A stretch of 64,000 bases of DNA from Panacagrimonas sp046594215. GTDB taxonomy: Bacteria; Pseudomonadota; Gammaproteobacteria; Nevskiales; Nevskiaceae. Shown here one piece after another: positions 1-8,120 of the stretch. Each line of letters begins with the position of its first letter. The stretch's first letter is position 1. The stretch covers positions 65,537 through 129,536 of the forward strand of contig JBKJPX010000108.1 of NCBI GenBank assembly GCA_046594215.1, given 5' to 3'. The notes below the pieces were generated by a model. It was not told the origin of the DNA. It did no database searches and saw only the letters and a program-made list of their open reading frames with translations. The position numbers were made by a program, and so were the translations under genes.

Positions 1-211
1 CCGTACCGCTCTCGAACTTGGTGCCCGACTCGAACAGCGGCAGGAAGCAGCCGGCGCAGACGAAACTGCCTTCGCGCTTCTCGCCGTTGAACGGATGCGT
101 GCCGCAGACCTCGGTGCCCTCCGAGCGCAGTACGCGGAACTGCGCGGGCGTGAGCAGCTTGCGCCATTCCTCCTCGGTCTTCTGGATTTTGCTGAAGGTC
201 GTCGACGTCAT
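1..211 (-). CDS. msrB: MsrB methionine-R-sulfoxide reductase, N-terminal part
   Basis: Reads leftward from the ATG at 211 and leaves the window after 70 codons, so about half the protein is missing. The family reduces methionine-R-sulfoxide in oxidised proteins, usually with thioredoxin. Seen: the typical MsrB opening TEEEWRKLLTPAQFRVLR at residues 12-29, then CAGC at 52-55 (first half of the four-Cys zinc site) and PLFESGTKF. The second zinc Cys pair and the catalytic Cys lie outside the window. The loop before CAGC contains an extra Cys36. It is divergent from the MFS gene with an 83-bp gap. Family assignment is firm; activity cannot be judged from half a protein. Confidence 0.9.
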   Translation of the reverse strand, partial: MTSTTFSKIQKTEEEWRKLLTPAQFRVLRSEGTEVCGTHPFNGEKREGSFVCAGCFLPLFESGTKFESGT

Positions 212-294
212 GTGCCCGGCTCCGTTCGCCACGCCGCGGGGCGTGCAGGAGCACCAGCGTAGCGGCGCACTCCGCAAGCTGCCACGCTTTGCAC

Positions 295-1515
295 ATGACT
301 TCGCATGCCCAATCGTCCCGTGCCGTGTGGCTGCTCATGTTCTGCGCCGCCGGCATCCTGTTCATCACCACCGGCATGCGCCAGACGCTGGGCCTGTTCG
401 TCGTGCCGCTGAACCAGGGCACCGGCATGTCCATCGTCTCGATCAGCTTCGCGCTGGCGATCGGCCAGTTCGTCTGGGGCGCGGTGCAGCCCTTCTTCGG
501 CGCCATCGCCGACAGCCACGGCTCGCGGCCCGTGATCGCCGGCGGCCTGGTGCTGCTGGCCATCGGCATGGCGCTGGCGTCGCTGGCGCATTCGCAGTGG
601 ATGCTGCTGCTGACCCTGGGCGTGCTGTCGGCGACGGGTGCGGGCGCGGCGGGCTTCTCCATCCTCATCGGCGCGACCAGCGCGAACCTGCCGGCCGAGC
701 GTCGCTCCTTCGCGGCGGGCTTCATCAATGCAGGTTCCTCGCTGGGCCAGTTCGCCTACGCGCCGATGGCGCAGGCGCTGATCTCCGCGTTCGGATGGGC
801 CACCGCGATGCTGGCGCTGGGCGCCACCGCCCTGGCCGGCCTTCCGCTGATCGGCCAGCTCGGCAAGGGCGTGGCGACGGCAGCGACCGATCACGCGTCG
901 AACCTGGGCCTGCGCGCGCAACTGCGCCACGCGTTGCGAGACCGCAGCTATCTGTTGATCCACGCGAGCTACTTCACCTGCGGTGTGCACATCGCGTTTC
1001 TCGTGACCCACCTGCCGGGCGAGGTCGCGCTGTGCGGACTGCCGGCCGGCGTGTCGGCCACGGCGATCGCGCTGATCGGACTGTTCAACGTGGCGGGCAG
1101 CCTGGGCGCCGGCTGGCTGGGCAGCCGCGTGCGCATGCGCAACATCCTGTTCTTCATGTACGCCGGCCGCGCGGTCGCGATCGCGGTGTACCTCGTCTCG
1201 CCGCACACGGCGATGACCTTCTACATCTTCGCGGCCGCCATCGGCGTGAGCTGGCTGGCGACAACGCCGCCCACCGCCGGACTCGTCGGAAAACTCTTCG
1301 GCACGCGCTACCTCGCCACGCTGTTCGGCCTGACCCTGCTGTCGCACCAGACCGGCGCGTTCTTCGGCGCGTGGCTGGGCGGCGTGACGATCTCGCGCTT
1401 CGGCGACTACGGCTGGATGTGGATCGCCGACATGGTGCTGGCGTCGATCGCCGCCCTGCTGTGCCTACCGATCCGCGAGGCCCGGGTGCTGCGACCGGCC
1501 CTGGCCGCCGCCTGA
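295..1515 (+). CDS. MFS transporter
   Basis: Protein of 406 residues with about 12 hydrophobic segments spread over its length and almost no soluble domain, as expected for a major facilitator superfamily permease of the inner membrane. The cytoplasmic loop after TM2 carries GAIADSHGSRPVIAGG, the MFS A-motif position. The start is taken at the ATG (MTSHAQSSRAVW); an in-frame TTG two codons upstream is less likely. Substrate is not recognisable; neighbours (msrB on one side, an exported protein on the other) give no hint. A weak likeness to carboxylate-type MFS carriers is inference only. Confidence 0.85.
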   Translation: MTSHAQSSRAVWLLMFCAAGILFITTGMRQTLGLFVVPLNQGTGMSIVSISFALAIGQFVWGAVQPFFGAIADSHGSRPVIAGGLVLLAIGMALASLAHSQWMLLLTLGVLSATGAGAAGFSILIGATSANLPAERRSFAAGFINAGSSLGQFAYAPMAQALISAFGWATAMLALGATALAGLPLIGQLGKGVATAATDHASNLGLRAQLRHALRDRSYLLIHASYFTCGVHIAFLVTHLPGEVALCGLPAGVSATAIALIGLFNVAGSLGAGWLGSRVRMRNILFFMYAGRAVAIAVYLVSPHTAMTFYIFAAAIGVSWLATTPPTAGLVGKLFGTRYLATLFGLTLLSHQTGAFFGAWLGGVTISRFGDYGWMWIADMVLASIAALLCLPIREARVLRPALAAA

Positions 1516-1633
1516 TGGCGCGGACCTTGCTGCCAAAACCGCGCGGCACCGGCGAGCAGCGCAGCTCCTGACGGGTGAGGTCCGAGGTCCGGGCTCAGCT
1601 CGGGGCCGCGCATTGGTCCCGGAGACGAAGCAA

Positions 1634-2443
1634 ATGAATTCACGCCGCCACCGCCGTTCCTTGATTGCCGTCGCCGTGCTCGGCCTGACCGCGCCCGTCG
1701 TCGACGCCCGCGCCAGTTCGGTCGCCGACCTGTTCGACCAGATCCCCGCCCCGCCCGCCGACGTGGCCACGGCCATGAGCTGGATCAAGGACGGCAAGGT
1801 CGTAGCGCCGCAGTACACGCAGCTCAAGCAGGCCATCGAGGCCGAACGCGCGGCCATCGCGGCGCTCAACGGCGGCGTCGCGCCCGCGCCGGGCGCCGCA
1901 CCGCCATCGACCAGCGGCGAAGCGCCCGAAGTGCAGACCGCACTGAGGGCGTACAGCGACTATCTCGAGTCCAACTCGGGCAAGCAGGACCCGGCCTCGG
2001 TGGTCGGCAAGCGGGCGCGCTGGCTGCACGCGGCGATGACCGGCAAGCTCGCCGCGCTGCTCAAGGCGATGAAGCCCTGTCCCTCGCCCTGCGAGGATCC
2101 GGGCGCCATCGCACAGAACCAGCCGCTGGAGCCGCAGCGCAGCGCGCTGGCCGAGCAGGACCTTCGGCAGTGGAACACCCTGTTCCTCGACTGGCAGGCC
2201 AAGCGTCGCGGCGTCGTGAGCCAGGCGCAGGCGCAGATCGCGGCCGCCGGTGGAGGCGCCAAGGCGGCGACCGCAGAAGGACGCGCCGGGGTGGCGGGCT
2301 ATCGCGCCGCGATGTTGCACGAGGTCGAGGCCACGCTGTCGGTGACCGAACTCGCGCTCAAGCGCGTCAACGCGATCGAGACCGGCGATGTCGATGCGGT
2401 CAGCGGATCGACCTACACGCCCAAGGGCGCGAAGAAGTCCTAG
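1634..2443 (+). CDS. Exported protein of an unassigned family, copy A
   Basis: 269 residues. The ATG has GGAG about 12 bases upstream. An N-terminal stretch (LIAVAVLGLTAPVVDARA) looks like a Sec signal peptide with a cleavage site near residue 26. The mature part is Ala-rich and probably helical. It begins with PAPPADVATAMSWIKDGKVV and later has LFLDWQAKRRGVV and YRAAMLHEVEA. All three landmarks recur in the same order in the protein at 30771-31532, so the two are paralogues. A CPSPC pair sits in a loop near the middle and is absent from the other copy. I recognise no family and propose no function beyond a periplasmic location. It stands between an MFS gene (118 bp upstream) and a convergent DMT gene 10 bp away. 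Confidence 0.75.
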   Translation: MNSRRHRRSLIAVAVLGLTAPVVDARASSVADLFDQIPAPPADVATAMSWIKDGKVVAPQYTQLKQAIEAERAAIAALNGGVAPAPGAAPPSTSGEAPEVQTALRAYSDYLESNSGKQDPASVVGKRARWLHAAMTGKLAALLKAMKPCPSPCEDPGAIAQNQPLEPQRSALAEQDLRQWNTLFLDWQAKRRGVVSQAQAQIAAAGGGAKAATAEGRAGVAGYRAAMLHEVEATLSVTELALKRVNAIETGDVDAVSGSTYTPKGAKKS

Positions 2444-2445
2444 CG

Positions 2446-2462
2446 GCGGCGTGTCACGCCGC
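2446..2462. terminator. Hairpin over the convergent stop codons
   Basis: A perfect 8-base inverted repeat (GCGGCGTG, one base, CACGCCGC) sits just after the stop of the exported protein gene and overlaps the stop of the convergent DMT gene. It could end transcription from both sides. There is no T-run, so Rho-independent action is uncertain. Confidence 0.35.
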
Positions 2463-3401
2463 GACTGTCGGCACGCGCCGTGTCGACAGCAGATACACGC
2501 CGAACAGCACCAGCATCGTGCCCGCGAGCTGAGGCGCGGTGAGCGGCTCGCCCAGGATCCACCAGGCCAGGAACAACGTGGAGACCGGGCCGATCATGCC
2601 TGCCTGCGCCGCGCTGCCCGCGCCCGCACGGGCCACGCCGATCATCGTCAGGAACACCGGCAGCGCCGTGCACACCGAGGCGTTGAGCGCCGACAGGGCC
2701 CACACCGCGTTGCTCTGCCGGAACAGCGAGACCGGATCGCGGAGCACGAAGTACTGGCCGATGCTCAGCACGGAGGACGTGCTCATGGCCAGCGCCACCA
2801 GGCGCAGCGTGCCGACGCGCTGGATCAGCTCACCCGAATACAGCAGGTAGATCGCGTAGAGCACCGCGGCGCCGAGCACGAAGCCGGCCCCGATGACGAC
2901 GTGCGCTCCGCCGAGCGACACGTCGTGCGAGAACACCAGCACGATGCCGGCGTAGGCGAAGCACATCGACAGCCACTGCCGAGCCTTGACCTGGCGCTTG
3001 AACACGAACATGCCCAGCAGCAGCACGAAGGTCGGCGACAGGAACAGGATCAGGCGCTCGAGTCCCGCGGAGATGGTCTGAAGGCCGATGAAGTCGAGCA
3101 TGCTCGAGCCGTAGTAGCCCACCACGCCAAGCATGCCTACGCGCATCAGGTCGCGCCGCGACAGCCGTGGAGATTTCGCGAAGGTCCAGATCGCGACGAC
3201 CAGGAAGGCCGGCGTGGCCAGCAGCATGCGCAGCGCGATCAGGCTCACCGCGTCGATGCCTTCGCGATAGAGCAGCTTGGCAACGACGGCCTTGGCGGAA
3301 AAGAAGATCGCCCCCACGGCCGCAAACACGATGCCGCTGAGGTAGTGCGCGTGCGGCGGATGGCCCGGCGGGGAAGGAGCGGCGGCGGGCGTCGAGGACA
3401 T
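2454..3401 (-). CDS. DMT-superfamily transporter (EamA), first copy
   Basis: 315 residues with about ten hydrophobic segments in two similar halves, the EamA/RhaT layout of drug/metabolite transporters in the inner membrane. The N-terminus (SSTPAAAPSPPGHPPHAH) is a soluble Pro/Ala-rich tail before TM1. Internal landmarks include FFSAKAVVAKLLYREG in the first repeat and PVFLTMIGVARAGAGSAAQ with PVSTLFLAWWILGEPLT in the second, the usual conserved end of an EamA unit. Substrate unknown. Convergent with the exported protein gene and divergent from the NlpC/P60 gene. A second EamA carrier lies at 12708-13586, but the two are not close in sequence. Confidence 0.85.
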   Translation of the reverse strand: MSSTPAAAPSPPGHPPHAHYLSGIVFAAVGAIFFSAKAVVAKLLYREGIDAVSLIALRMLLATPAFLVVAIWTFAKSPRLSRRDLMRVGMLGVVGYYGSSMLDFIGLQTISAGLERLILFLSPTFVLLLGMFVFKRQVKARQWLSMCFAYAGIVLVFSHDVSLGGAHVVIGAGFVLGAAVLYAIYLLYSGELIQRVGTLRLVALAMSTSSVLSIGQYFVLRDPVSLFRQSNAVWALSALNASVCTALPVFLTMIGVARAGAGSAAQAGMIGPVSTLFLAWWILGEPLTAPQLAGTMLVLFGVYLLSTRRVPTVAA

Positions 3402-3473
3402 GACGGAATTATCGGATACGCGCGCTGGACGCGCGTCAGGCCTCAGGTGCGGCCGACCAGCGCGGCAACGAAA

Positions 3474-3499
3474 AAGGTCGAGCGGTTGAGCCCGACCTT
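3474..3499 (-). terminator. Terminator-like hairpin with no obvious gene upstream
   Basis: On the minus strand AAGGTCG, a 12-base loop, CGACCTT is followed by TTTTTC. It has the shape of a Rho-independent terminator for leftward transcription. It lies in the 224-bp gap between divergent genes, where no minus-strand gene is evident to its right. Confidence 0.3.
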
Positions 3500-3625
3500 C
3501 AGTTCCCGCATTCGTGGCCGACGGTCATATGGGCCTTTCGCCGACACAGGTCGCGCACCAGCATTCACTCCACAAAGCGATGACCGACCCCGCCGCCGGG
3601 TCGAACAGACAAGGGAACATTCGCC

Positions 3626-4201
3626 ATGCGCACACGCCGGAACATCCGTCGCGGAATTCTGGGCCTCGTCCTGCTGCTCGCGGGTTCGGGCTTCGTCCCG
3701 CCGGCCCAGGCCAGGCTGCAGGGCCCCGACCTTCAACTCTCGGAACGCCTGGCGCTGGCGACGCTGCGCGGAATGCCCATCCTGCCTCCCGACCTCCACG
3801 TCTCGCTGCGGCTCTCCGAGGATGTGAGCCACAGCTTGATGCGCGAAGTCGTGCTCGCGCGCGGCGAAGCGATGGTCGGCACGACCTATGTGTACGGCGC
3901 GGACCGGGAGGATGCCGTCGACTGCTCGGCGCTGGTCCAGCGCATGTATCGCAGCGCCGGCATCGAGGTTCCGCGCACAACGCGCGAACAGCTGCGGGCC
4001 GGCAGCGAAGTGCAGGCCGCCGAGGCGCTGGTCGAGGGCGACCTGCTGTTCTATCGCTGGGGGCGCGGTGGCCTGCACGTGGCGGTCTATCTGCCCGGCG
4101 GTCGCATCCTGCACGCCTCACCCGGCCAGGGCGAGGTCGTGGTCAGCCCGCTCAACGGCGCGTGGAAGCGTCGCATGGTCGGCGCGCGCCGCCTGATCTG
4201 A
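3626..4201 (+). CDS. NlpC/P60 family peptidoglycan hydrolase, exported
   Basis: 191 residues: a signal peptide (ILGLVLLLAGSGFVPPAQA, cut near residue 29), a short linker, then an NlpC/P60 domain from about residue 72. These enzymes are Cys peptidases that cut peptide stems of peptidoglycan in the periplasm. The catalytic Cys is C100 in DCSALVQRMY, the His is H151 in LHVAVYL, and a third polar position is H163 in ILHASPG. FVPPAQARL before the domain and GDLLFYRW inside it fit the family. All key residues are present, so it should be active. It is a single-gene unit, followed after 15 bp by a convergent HIT gene. Confidence 0.88.
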   Translation: MRTRRNIRRGILGLVLLLAGSGFVPPAQARLQGPDLQLSERLALATLRGMPILPPDLHVSLRLSEDVSHSLMREVVLARGEAMVGTTYVYGADREDAVDCSALVQRMYRSAGIEVPRTTREQLRAGSEVQAAEALVEGDLLFYRWGRGGLHVAVYLPGGRILHASPGQGEVVVSPLNGAWKRRMVGARRLI

Positions 4202-4216
4202 GTCCAGCGCCGCGCG

Positions 4217-4666
4217 TCAGTCGCGCAGCGCCTCGGCAATCGCCTGCGCTTCCTGCTCGATGCGGCGACGCACCTCGGGCCGTTCGCGCGGCGGTCCGGC
4301 CAGCGTGGCCAGGTGCCAGATCATTCGCGCCACCGTCGCGTAGCGGTCGCCCGAGTAGCGCGGGATCACGTGGATGTGGACGTGCGGCACGCTCTGGCTG
4401 GCATCACGGCCATCGTTCACCAGGAAGTGCTGAGCGCTGCTGCCGAGCGCGCGACGCTGCGCGCGGCCGATGCGCACGGCGGTCTCCCAGAGGTGCGCAT
4501 GCACCGGTGTTTCGAGTTCCTCGAGCGTGGCGACCGACTGCCGCGGCACCACCAGAATGTGTCCCCGCGCGATCGGGTTGATGTCCATGAACGCGACGCA
4601 GAGCGCGTCCTGGTAGACGAAGCTCGCCGGGATCTGCCCGGCGATGAGGCGGTCGAAAATGGTCAT
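4217..4666 (-). CDS. HIT-domain protein (HinT-like nucleotide hydrolase)
   Basis: 149 residues, a single HIT domain. The family hydrolyses nucleoside phosphoramidates or dinucleotides through a His triad. Seen: IARGHILVVPR near residues 32-42 and the triad PHVHIHVIPRY with H95, H97 and H99. The start is the ATG at 4666 (MTIFDRLIAG); an upstream in-frame start would add 12 poorly conserved residues. The C-terminal third (after residue 110) is longer than in compact HinT and is charged. A second, more divergent HIT protein lies at 43762-44199. Cytoplasmic; the exact substrate cannot be read from the sequence. Confidence 0.88.
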   Translation of the reverse strand: MTIFDRLIAGQIPASFVYQDALCVAFMDINPIARGHILVVPRQSVATLEELETPVHAHLWETAVRIGRAQRRALGSSAQHFLVNDGRDASQSVPHVHIHVIPRYSGDRYATVARMIWHLATLAGPPRERPEVRRRIEQEAQAIAEALRD

Positions 4667-4784
4667 GCGCGAATCCTGCCACGCCGGCGACACGCGGTTC
4701 ACGCTTGCATCGCGACATCGCGCTCGCAGCGATTAGACTCGCATCGTTAACCGCGCACGCGCGCCGCGACACCCGGAGACACGA

Positions 4785-6056
4785 ATGGCCAGCCTGATCG
4801 ATCGCGTCAAGAACATCCTGCTCACCCCGAAGACCGAGTGGCCCGTGATCGCGGCCGAACCGGACACAGTGGGCGGCCTGTACACCCGCTACATCCTGCT
4901 CCTGGCGGCGCTCCCCGCAGCGGCGGCCTTCGTGAAGATGAGCCTGATCGGCACGGGCGTTCCCTTCATCGGCGCGAGCTTCCGCGTCGGCATCGGCCTG
5001 GGCCTGGTGGAGATGGTGGTCAGCTACGGCCTGTCGCTGGTGTCCATATTCGTACTGGGCCTGATCATCGATGCGCTCGCGCCCACCTTCGGCGGCCAGA
5101 AGGACTCCATGCAGGCGCTGAAGACCGCAGCCTACGCGTCGACCGCGAGCTGGGTCGGCGGCATCTTCATTCTCATTCCCTGGGTCGGCGGACTCGTGTC
5201 GCTGGCGGGCTCCATCTACGCGGCCTACCTGCTGTACCTGGGCCTGCCGAACACGATGCGCACGCCGGCGGATCGCGCGGGCGGCTACACGGCCGTCGTG
5301 TTCCTGGTCGCCTTCGTGCTGGGCATCGTCATCGGCGCAATCGGCGGCGCCATCGGCGGCGCGGCGAGTGTGGGGGCGATCTCGCAGGGCAGCGGCATCG
5401 AGATCGACACCGGCCAGGGCAAGGTCACGATCGACAAGGGATCGCTGGGCAAGCTCGAGGACATGGCCAAGCAGATGGAGTCGGCCGGCCAGAAGATGGA
5501 GGAAGCCCAGAAATCCGGCGACACCGCCGCACAGCAGGCCGCGCTCGGCGACGCGCTGGGAAGCATGTTCGGAGGCGGCAAGGACGGCAAGAAGGTGGAG
5601 GCGCTCAGGCCCGAGCAACTCAAGCCCTTCGTACCCGAACAACTCGGCGGATTGCCGCGCACGAGCTACAACGTGGAGCGCAACACCGTGCTCGGCGGCC
5701 TGCAGGTCGCCACCGGTAAGGCCAGCTATCGCGACAGCGCCGGCGAGAAAACCCTCGACCTCGAGGTCACCGATATGGGCGGCATGAGCGGCCTGGCGAT
5801 GTTCGCGGGCTGGGCGATGGTGGAGACGGAGAGCGAGTCCGATCAGGGTTACGAGCGCGTGCGCCAGCAGGACGGCATGCGCGTGCACGAGAAGTGGGAC
5901 ACGTCCAGTCGAAGCGGCACCTACGACCTGATCGTCGCCGACCGCTTCCTGGTGAAACTGCAGGGGCGCGGTGTGGAGATGGACGATCTCAAGAAGGCCG
6001 CAGGCCAGCTTGATCTCGGGGACCTGGCGAAGCTCAAGGACGAGGGCCGGAGCTAG
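4785..6056 (+). CDS. Yip1-domain membrane protein with a long soluble tail
   Basis: 423 residues. The opening MASLIDRVKNILLTPKTEW is the usual start of bacterial Yip1-domain proteins. About five hydrophobic segments follow up to residue 195, the last one very Gly/Ala-rich (IGAIGGAIGGAASVGAI). The remaining half is soluble: a Lys/Gln/Glu-rich stretch (about 210-270), then a beta-rich region with DRFLVKLQGRGVEMDDL near the end. The tail is not part of the Yip1 fold, and I do not recognise it. Function unknown; in bacteria these proteins are only known to be membrane-embedded. It stands alone between convergent neighbours. Confidence 0.75.
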   Translation: MASLIDRVKNILLTPKTEWPVIAAEPDTVGGLYTRYILLLAALPAAAAFVKMSLIGTGVPFIGASFRVGIGLGLVEMVVSYGLSLVSIFVLGLIIDALAPTFGGQKDSMQALKTAAYASTASWVGGIFILIPWVGGLVSLAGSIYAAYLLYLGLPNTMRTPADRAGGYTAVVFLVAFVLGIVIGAIGGAIGGAASVGAISQGSGIEIDTGQGKVTIDKGSLGKLEDMAKQMESAGQKMEEAQKSGDTAAQQAALGDALGSMFGGGKDGKKVEALRPEQLKPFVPEQLGGLPRTSYNVERNTVLGGLQVATGKASYRDSAGEKTLDLEVTDMGGMSGLAMFAGWAMVETESESDQGYERVRQQDGMRVHEKWDTSSRSGTYDLIVADRFLVKLQGRGVEMDDLKKAAGQLDLGDLAKLKDEGRS

Positions 6057-6086
6057 GCCGCTCTCGCAGTGGGGCGATGCTTGCGC

Positions 6087-7019
6087 TTACAGGTAGGTCA
6101 CGCGCGTCAACTTTTCCGACAAGCCCCACAGCTCCGCGGCCGTCTGTGGATCGCGCGCGGCCGCGCGGCATCCCACCTTTACGGGATAGCCGCCGATCTG
6201 CTGGAAGCCGTTCGGCCCGTAGTAGTCGCCGGGGATTACGTCGGGCGCGGTGGCCGCGTACAGCGTGGGCAGAGCGCCCATCTCTGCGCTCTGGCCCAGC
6301 AGCTTGTTGGCGACCTTCATCACGGCGCGGCCGAACGAGGAGTTCTCCTGCGCCGGGCCGACAAACTGCAGATTGGTGGAGGAATACCCCGGGTGCGCCG
6401 CGGCCACGACGATCCCTGAATACTCGGTCGTCAGGCGCCGCACGAGCTCGAACGTGAACAGCAGGTTCGCAAGCTTGCTCTTCCCGTAGGCGTCCCACTT
6501 GTTGTAGCGGGTGTGTTCGAAGTTCGGATCTTCGAGATTCATGCCCAGGGTCCAGCGATGCGCGAGGCTCGCGAGATTCACGATGCGCGCATCCGGAGTC
6601 GCGGCGAGTTTTTCCAGCAGCAGCCCCGTCAGCGCGAAGTGGCCAAGGTGGTTGGTGCCGATCTGCATCTCGAAACCGTCGGCGGTCTTCTTGAACGGCA
6701 CGGCCATCACGCCCGCGTTGTTGATCAGAAGATCGAGCCGCGGGTGTCGCGCGCCAAAGTCCGTGGCGAAGCTACGGATCGACGCCAGGTCCGCGAGGTC
6801 CAGGGTCATCAGTTCGGCGTCGCCATCCGGCGCGCGTCGCTTCACCTCGGCCAGCGCCTCGGCCGCCTTGGCGGGGTTGCGACAGGCCATCACGACCTTC
6901 GCGCCGGCCCGGGCCAGCGCCACCGCGGTCTCCAGGCCCAGGCCGCTGCTGGCGCCCGTGACGATCGCGACGCGACCAGCCTGCGAGGGAATCCGGCGGG
7001 CATCCCAATTCGTCGACAT
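6087..7019 (-). CDS. SDR oxidoreductase (retinol dehydrogenase/protochlorophyllide-reductase type)
   Basis: 310 residues. Classical short-chain dehydrogenase: the cofactor motif TGASSGLG at 21-28, NNAG at 100-103, catalytic S151 in VNLASLAHR and the Y178-x-x-x-K182 pair in AYGKSKLAN. VVMACRNPAKA after the second strand, with Arg at 47, suggests NADP(H) preference. The C-terminal part (PDVIPGDYYGPNGF) is typical of the group that includes retinol dehydrogenases and WW-domain oxidoreductases. Substrate unknown. Start chosen at MSTNWDARRI; the frame stays open far upstream but runs antisense to the next gene. Divergent from the SMP-30 gene over 150 bp. Confidence 0.88.
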   Translation of the reverse strand: MSTNWDARRIPSQAGRVAIVTGASSGLGLETAVALARAGAKVVMACRNPAKAAEALAEVKRRAPDGDAELMTLDLADLASIRSFATDFGARHPRLDLLINNAGVMAVPFKKTADGFEMQIGTNHLGHFALTGLLLEKLAATPDARIVNLASLAHRWTLGMNLEDPNFEHTRYNKWDAYGKSKLANLLFTFELVRRLTTEYSGIVVAAAHPGYSSTNLQFVGPAQENSSFGRAVMKVANKLLGQSAEMGALPTLYAATAPDVIPGDYYGPNGFQQIGGYPVKVGCRAAARDPQTAAELWGLSEKLTRVTYL

Positions 7020-7169
7020 GTGGCGCTCCTGGCTGCTTGCGTGATGCGGGCTTGCCCTCATGGCAGGCCGGCCCGTATTCCGGCCGAATCGACTGTAGCG
7101 CGACAGCGCCGCAGCGACAGGTCCTGCGGCGCGTACGTCCACCCGCTGCAACAAACGAAGGAGCGCAAG

Positions 7170-8054
7170 ATGACCGTGCAGATCGTCGCCGAAGGTTTCC
7201 ACTACCTGGAATGCCCGCGCTGGCACGAGGGGCGGCTGTGGCTGTCGGACTTCTACGCGCACGAGGTCGTGGCCCTGTCGCACGACGGCGGCCGCGAAGT
7301 CATGGCCAGGGTGCCGGAGCAGCCCTCGGGCCTCGGTTTCCTGCCCGACGGGCGCGCGCTGATCGTCTCGATGCGCGACCGCAAGGTCCTTCGACGCGAA
7401 GCCTCCGGCAAACTCGAGCTGCACGCGGACCTCGCGCAACTCGCGCCTTTCCATTGCAACGACATGATCGTGGACGCGAAGGGCCGCGCGTATGTCGGCA
7501 ACTTCGGCTGGGATCTCATGAGCGGCGCGCCGCCGAAGACCACCTGCCTGATCCGCGTGGATCCGGACGGCCGCGCCAGCGTCGCGGCGGACGACCTGAT
7601 GTTTCCCAACGGCACTGTCATCACGCCCGACGGCAAGACGCTGGTCATCTCGGAGTCCTTCGCCGGCCAGCTCACCGCCTTCGACATCGCCGCGGATGGC
7701 GCGCTGTCCCGCCGCCGGGTGTGGGCGCGCCTTGGCGACGTGCCGACCGAATTCCATGGCGATATCCCGGACACCGTCTCCGTGCCCGACGGCCTTTGCC
7801 TGGATGCAGAAGGTGCGATCTGGGTGGCCGACGCGATTCGTCACTGCGTGGTCCGCGTGGCCGAGGGCGGACGCGAACTGGACCGCGTGTCGACCGGGGA
7901 ACTCGGCGTCTACGCCTGCATGCTCGGCGGCGACGACGGCCGTACGTTGTTCATGTGCGCCGCGCCATCCTTCGTGGAGAGCGAGCGCAAGGCCACGCGC
8001 GAGGGCAAGGTGTTGTCGACCCGCGTGAAGGTTCCGCACGCGGGTCTGCCCTGA
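7170..8054 (+). CDS. SMP-30/gluconolactonase family protein
   Basis: 294 residues forming a six-bladed propeller of the SMP-30/gluconolactonase/LRE-like family, enzymes that open sugar or other lactones with a divalent metal. Candidate metal ligands are E14 (YLECPRW), the Asn in HCNDMIVDAKGRAYVGNFGW, and the Asp in VPDGLCLDAEGAIWVAD; FPNGTVITPDGKTLVISES marks another blade. The ATG is preceded by GAAGGAG at good spacing. No signal peptide, so cytoplasmic. The true lactone is not deducible. Convergent with the TlpA-like gene; the 66-bp gap holds an inverted repeat GCTTGC/GCAAGC (8056-8076). Confidence 0.85.
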   Translation: MTVQIVAEGFHYLECPRWHEGRLWLSDFYAHEVVALSHDGGREVMARVPEQPSGLGFLPDGRALIVSMRDRKVLRREASGKLELHADLAQLAPFHCNDMIVDAKGRAYVGNFGWDLMSGAPPKTTCLIRVDPDGRASVAADDLMFPNGTVITPDGKTLVISESFAGQLTAFDIAADGALSRRRVWARLGDVPTEFHGDIPDTVSVPDGLCLDAEGAIWVADAIRHCVVRVAEGGRELDRVSTGELGVYACMLGGDDGRTLFMCAAPSFVESERKATREGKVLSTRVKVPHAGLP

Positions 8055-8120
8055 GGCTTGCGCAGGGTCTGCAAGCGACCTTTCGCCCGCCGCCCCCGCG
8101 GGTCGGGGTCACGCCGAGCG

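Noticed and set aside
18..1571. Long open frames on both strands over the MFS gene
   Set aside because: They are frame shadows: repetitive Arg/Gly/Ala text without motifs, while the third frame encodes a clean MFS protein.
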